Positions 6,050 through 7,083 of a stretch of DNA of 7,083 nucleotides are shown piece by piece. Under the pieces are notes generated by a model, which did not search any database, was not told the origin of the DNA, and saw only the letters and a list, made by a program, of their open reading frames with translations. This stretch comes from Bacillota bacterium (lineage in GTDB: Bacteria > Bacillota_I > Bacilli_A > RFN20 > CAG-826). Both the position numbers and the translations under genes were made by a program. Within the stretch, counting starts at the first letter, position 1. Every line of letters starts with the position of its first letter. The stretch covers positions 1 to 7,083 of the forward strand of contig JAURLC010000063.1 in the NCBI GenBank assembly GCA_030831415.1. The letters are read 5' to 3'.

Positions 6050-6874
6050 ATGAAACGACCGATTGTTGGAATCATTTATGATTTTGATCGCACTTTAGCG
6101 ATAGAAGATTTGCAAAACTTTAGTTTTATACCCAAACTCGGTTTAACACCCGAATCGTTTTGGTCAATCACCAATGAAAACTCACGAAAAACTGGGATGG
6201 AAAAAATTCTTTCTTACATGTATGTGATGATTGAAGAAAGTAAAAAACGTGGTATTCCCTTAACCAAAGAGTATTTAGAAAGTTTAGGTAAGGACATTCG
6301 GTTTTTTCCTGGATTAACATCTTGGTTTCAACGTATTAATACGTTTGGACTCGAACAAGGTGTTCAAATTGAACACTATATTATTACCTCAGGTACACGT
6401 GAAATTATCATGGGTTCACCGATTGCCAAAGAATTCAAAGCGATCTTTGGATGTGAATTTCTTTTCACAGGTCCTGATAAAATTGCGACATGGCCGAAAA
6501 ATACCATTAACTATACGATGAAAACACAATACTTCTTTCGTATTACCAAGGGAGTATTAGACCAAACTAACGACGAAAAAGTCAACGAACGGACAAAAGA
6601 AAAGCGCATAAAAAACCGTAATCTCATTTACATTGGTGATGGATTAACGGACGTTCCAGCGATGTTACTCGCTAAGGAGAATGGTGGAAAATCCATTGCC
6701 GTTTATGCAAAAAACCAAGAGGAAAAAGCAAAACAACTCGTCACCGATGATCGTGTTAACTTTATTTGTGAAGCCGATTATCGAAATGATTCCATGCTCG
6801 ATAAAGTTGTTAAATTGACAATTCAACAAATGGCGATTACCGAAGCACTCAGTCATCGCGAAGTGAAAGGATAG
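6050..6874 (+). CDS. HAD-superfamily hydrolase (phosphoserine-phosphatase-like)
   Basis: This 274-residue cytosolic protein is a probable Mg2+-dependent phosphatase of the haloacid dehalogenase superfamily; its substrate is unknown. Motif I is YDFDRTL, with nucleophile Asp11 and acid/base Asp13. Motif II is ITSGT, with Ser114. Motif IV is IGDGLTDVPAM, with Asp197 and Asp201 as metal ligands. The motif III lysine is probably Lys158 or Lys167 in KTQYFFRITKG. A helical cap of about 90 residues lies between motifs I and II, the C1 position. A further insertion of about 75 residues separates motifs II and IV, including a charged stretch at 175-190. The superfamily usually has Gly after the second Asp of motif I; here it is Arg14. 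The gene is followed within three bases by an IspD-like gene in the same frame, and its last codons contain that gene's ribosome site, so the two are probably co-translated. Phosphoserine phosphatase itself is possible but not supported by specific residues. Confidence 0.92.
   Translation: MKRPIVGIIYDFDRTLAIEDLQNFSFIPKLGLTPESFWSITNENSRKTGMEKILSYMYVMIEESKKRGIPLTKEYLESLGKDIRFFPGLTSWFQRINTFGLEQGVQIEHYIITSGTREIIMGSPIAKEFKAIFGCEFLFTGPDKIATWPKNTINYTMKTQYFFRITKGVLDQTNDEKVNERTKEKRIKNRNLIYIGDGLTDVPAMLLAKENGGKSIAVYAKNQEEKAKQLVTDDRVNFICEADYRNDSMLDKVVKLTIQQMAITEALSHREVKG
6866..6871 (+). promoter_or_regulatory. Ribosome binding site of the IspD-like gene inside the HAD gene end
   Basis: AAAGGA occupies the final sense codons of the HAD gene, six bases before ATG 6878 and nine before ATG 6881. 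It supports coupled translation and argues that the TAG at 6872-6874 is a real stop between two proteins. Confidence 0.65.
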
Positions 6875-6877
6875 GAC

Positions 6878-7083
6878 ATGATGACCACAGCCATATTACT
6901 AGCCGCTGGCCAAAGTTTACGCTTCAAACAAAACGTTACACCCAAGCAATTTTTTCGCGTCAAAGGAAAAAAACTGTATCAATATTCTTTAGAAACGATG
7001 TTGGGTAATCGCCATATTCATCAGGTCATTCTTGTGGTTCCTGAACGTGATCTTGCCCAAATAAGCGATGAAGTGAAAAGAAA
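6878..7083 (+). CDS. ispD: IspD-like 2-C-methyl-D-erythritol 4-phosphate cytidylyltransferase, N-terminal part
   Basis: About 68 codons are present before the window edge. The N-terminus TAILLAAGQSLRF plus TPKQFFRVKGKKL is the nucleotide-binding region of the IspD/TarI cytidylyltransferase family. The conserved Arg (Arg15) and the Lys of PKQ (Lys23) that contact CTP are present, followed by the Rossmann-like strand QVILVVPE. IspD makes CDP-methylerythritol in the MEP isoprenoid pathway. The closely related TarI makes CDP-ribitol for teichoic acids, and this fragment cannot rule it out. The second Gly of the usual AAGxGxR loop is replaced by Ser13 (AAGQSLR). Two adjacent ATG codons (6878 and 6881) are both compatible with the ribosome site. 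The gene is downstream of, and in frame with, the HAD gene. Confidence 0.8.
   Translation, partial: MMTTAILLAAGQSLRFKQNVTPKQFFRVKGKKLYQYSLETMLGNRHIHQVILVVPERDLAQISDEVKR

Noticed and set aside
1..7083. CRISPR array, insertion sequence, prophage or tRNA/rRNA genes
   Set aside because: I saw no regularly spaced direct repeats, transposase-like frames, terminal inverted repeats or tRNA-like cloverleaf sequence. Nearly all of the window is explained by the genes listed.

Overview
The window comes from a low-GC Gram-positive bacterium with Shine-Dalgarno-led genes, a Ser/Thr-rich lipoprotein carrying bacterial Ig-like domains, and a cofactor-independent phosphoglycerate mutase. This mix suggests Bacillota/Mycoplasmatota, perhaps an Acholeplasma/Izemoplasma/RF39-like lineage; that placement is an inference from gene style only. 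Tryptophan is read from TGG throughout and no gene needs TGA as sense, so mycoplasma-type recoding is not supported.

The left part (1-1893, minus strand) is a surface lipoprotein gene. It has a clear signal peptide with lipobox, a Ser/Thr linker, an OB-fold module, two BIG2-type Ig-like domains and a second OB-fold module. The second module is cut by an in-frame TAG at 208-210. The same frame then stays open for all 69 remaining codons to the window edge, and those codons match the part of module 1 that should follow. The gene is therefore a nonsense-interrupted gene, a recoded gene or a sequencing error, and it continues beyond the window.

The middle (2024-5952, minus strand) looks like one operon: a small LemA-like membrane protein, phosphoglycerate mutase (gpmI) and an M3-family oligoendopeptidase, ended by a strong hairpin terminator. 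Gaps between the genes are 9 and 22 bases. The first gene has no Shine-Dalgarno sequence and sits directly behind an extended -10 box, so its mRNA may be leaderless.

The right part (6003-7083, plus strand) is transcribed divergently from a 112-base promoter region. It holds a HAD-superfamily phosphatase-like gene followed at once by the start of an IspD-like cytidylyltransferase gene, which runs off the edge. Apart from the interrupted lipoprotein, the content is ordinary housekeeping. I see no CRISPR array, transposon, tRNA or rRNA, and no clearly new multi-gene system.
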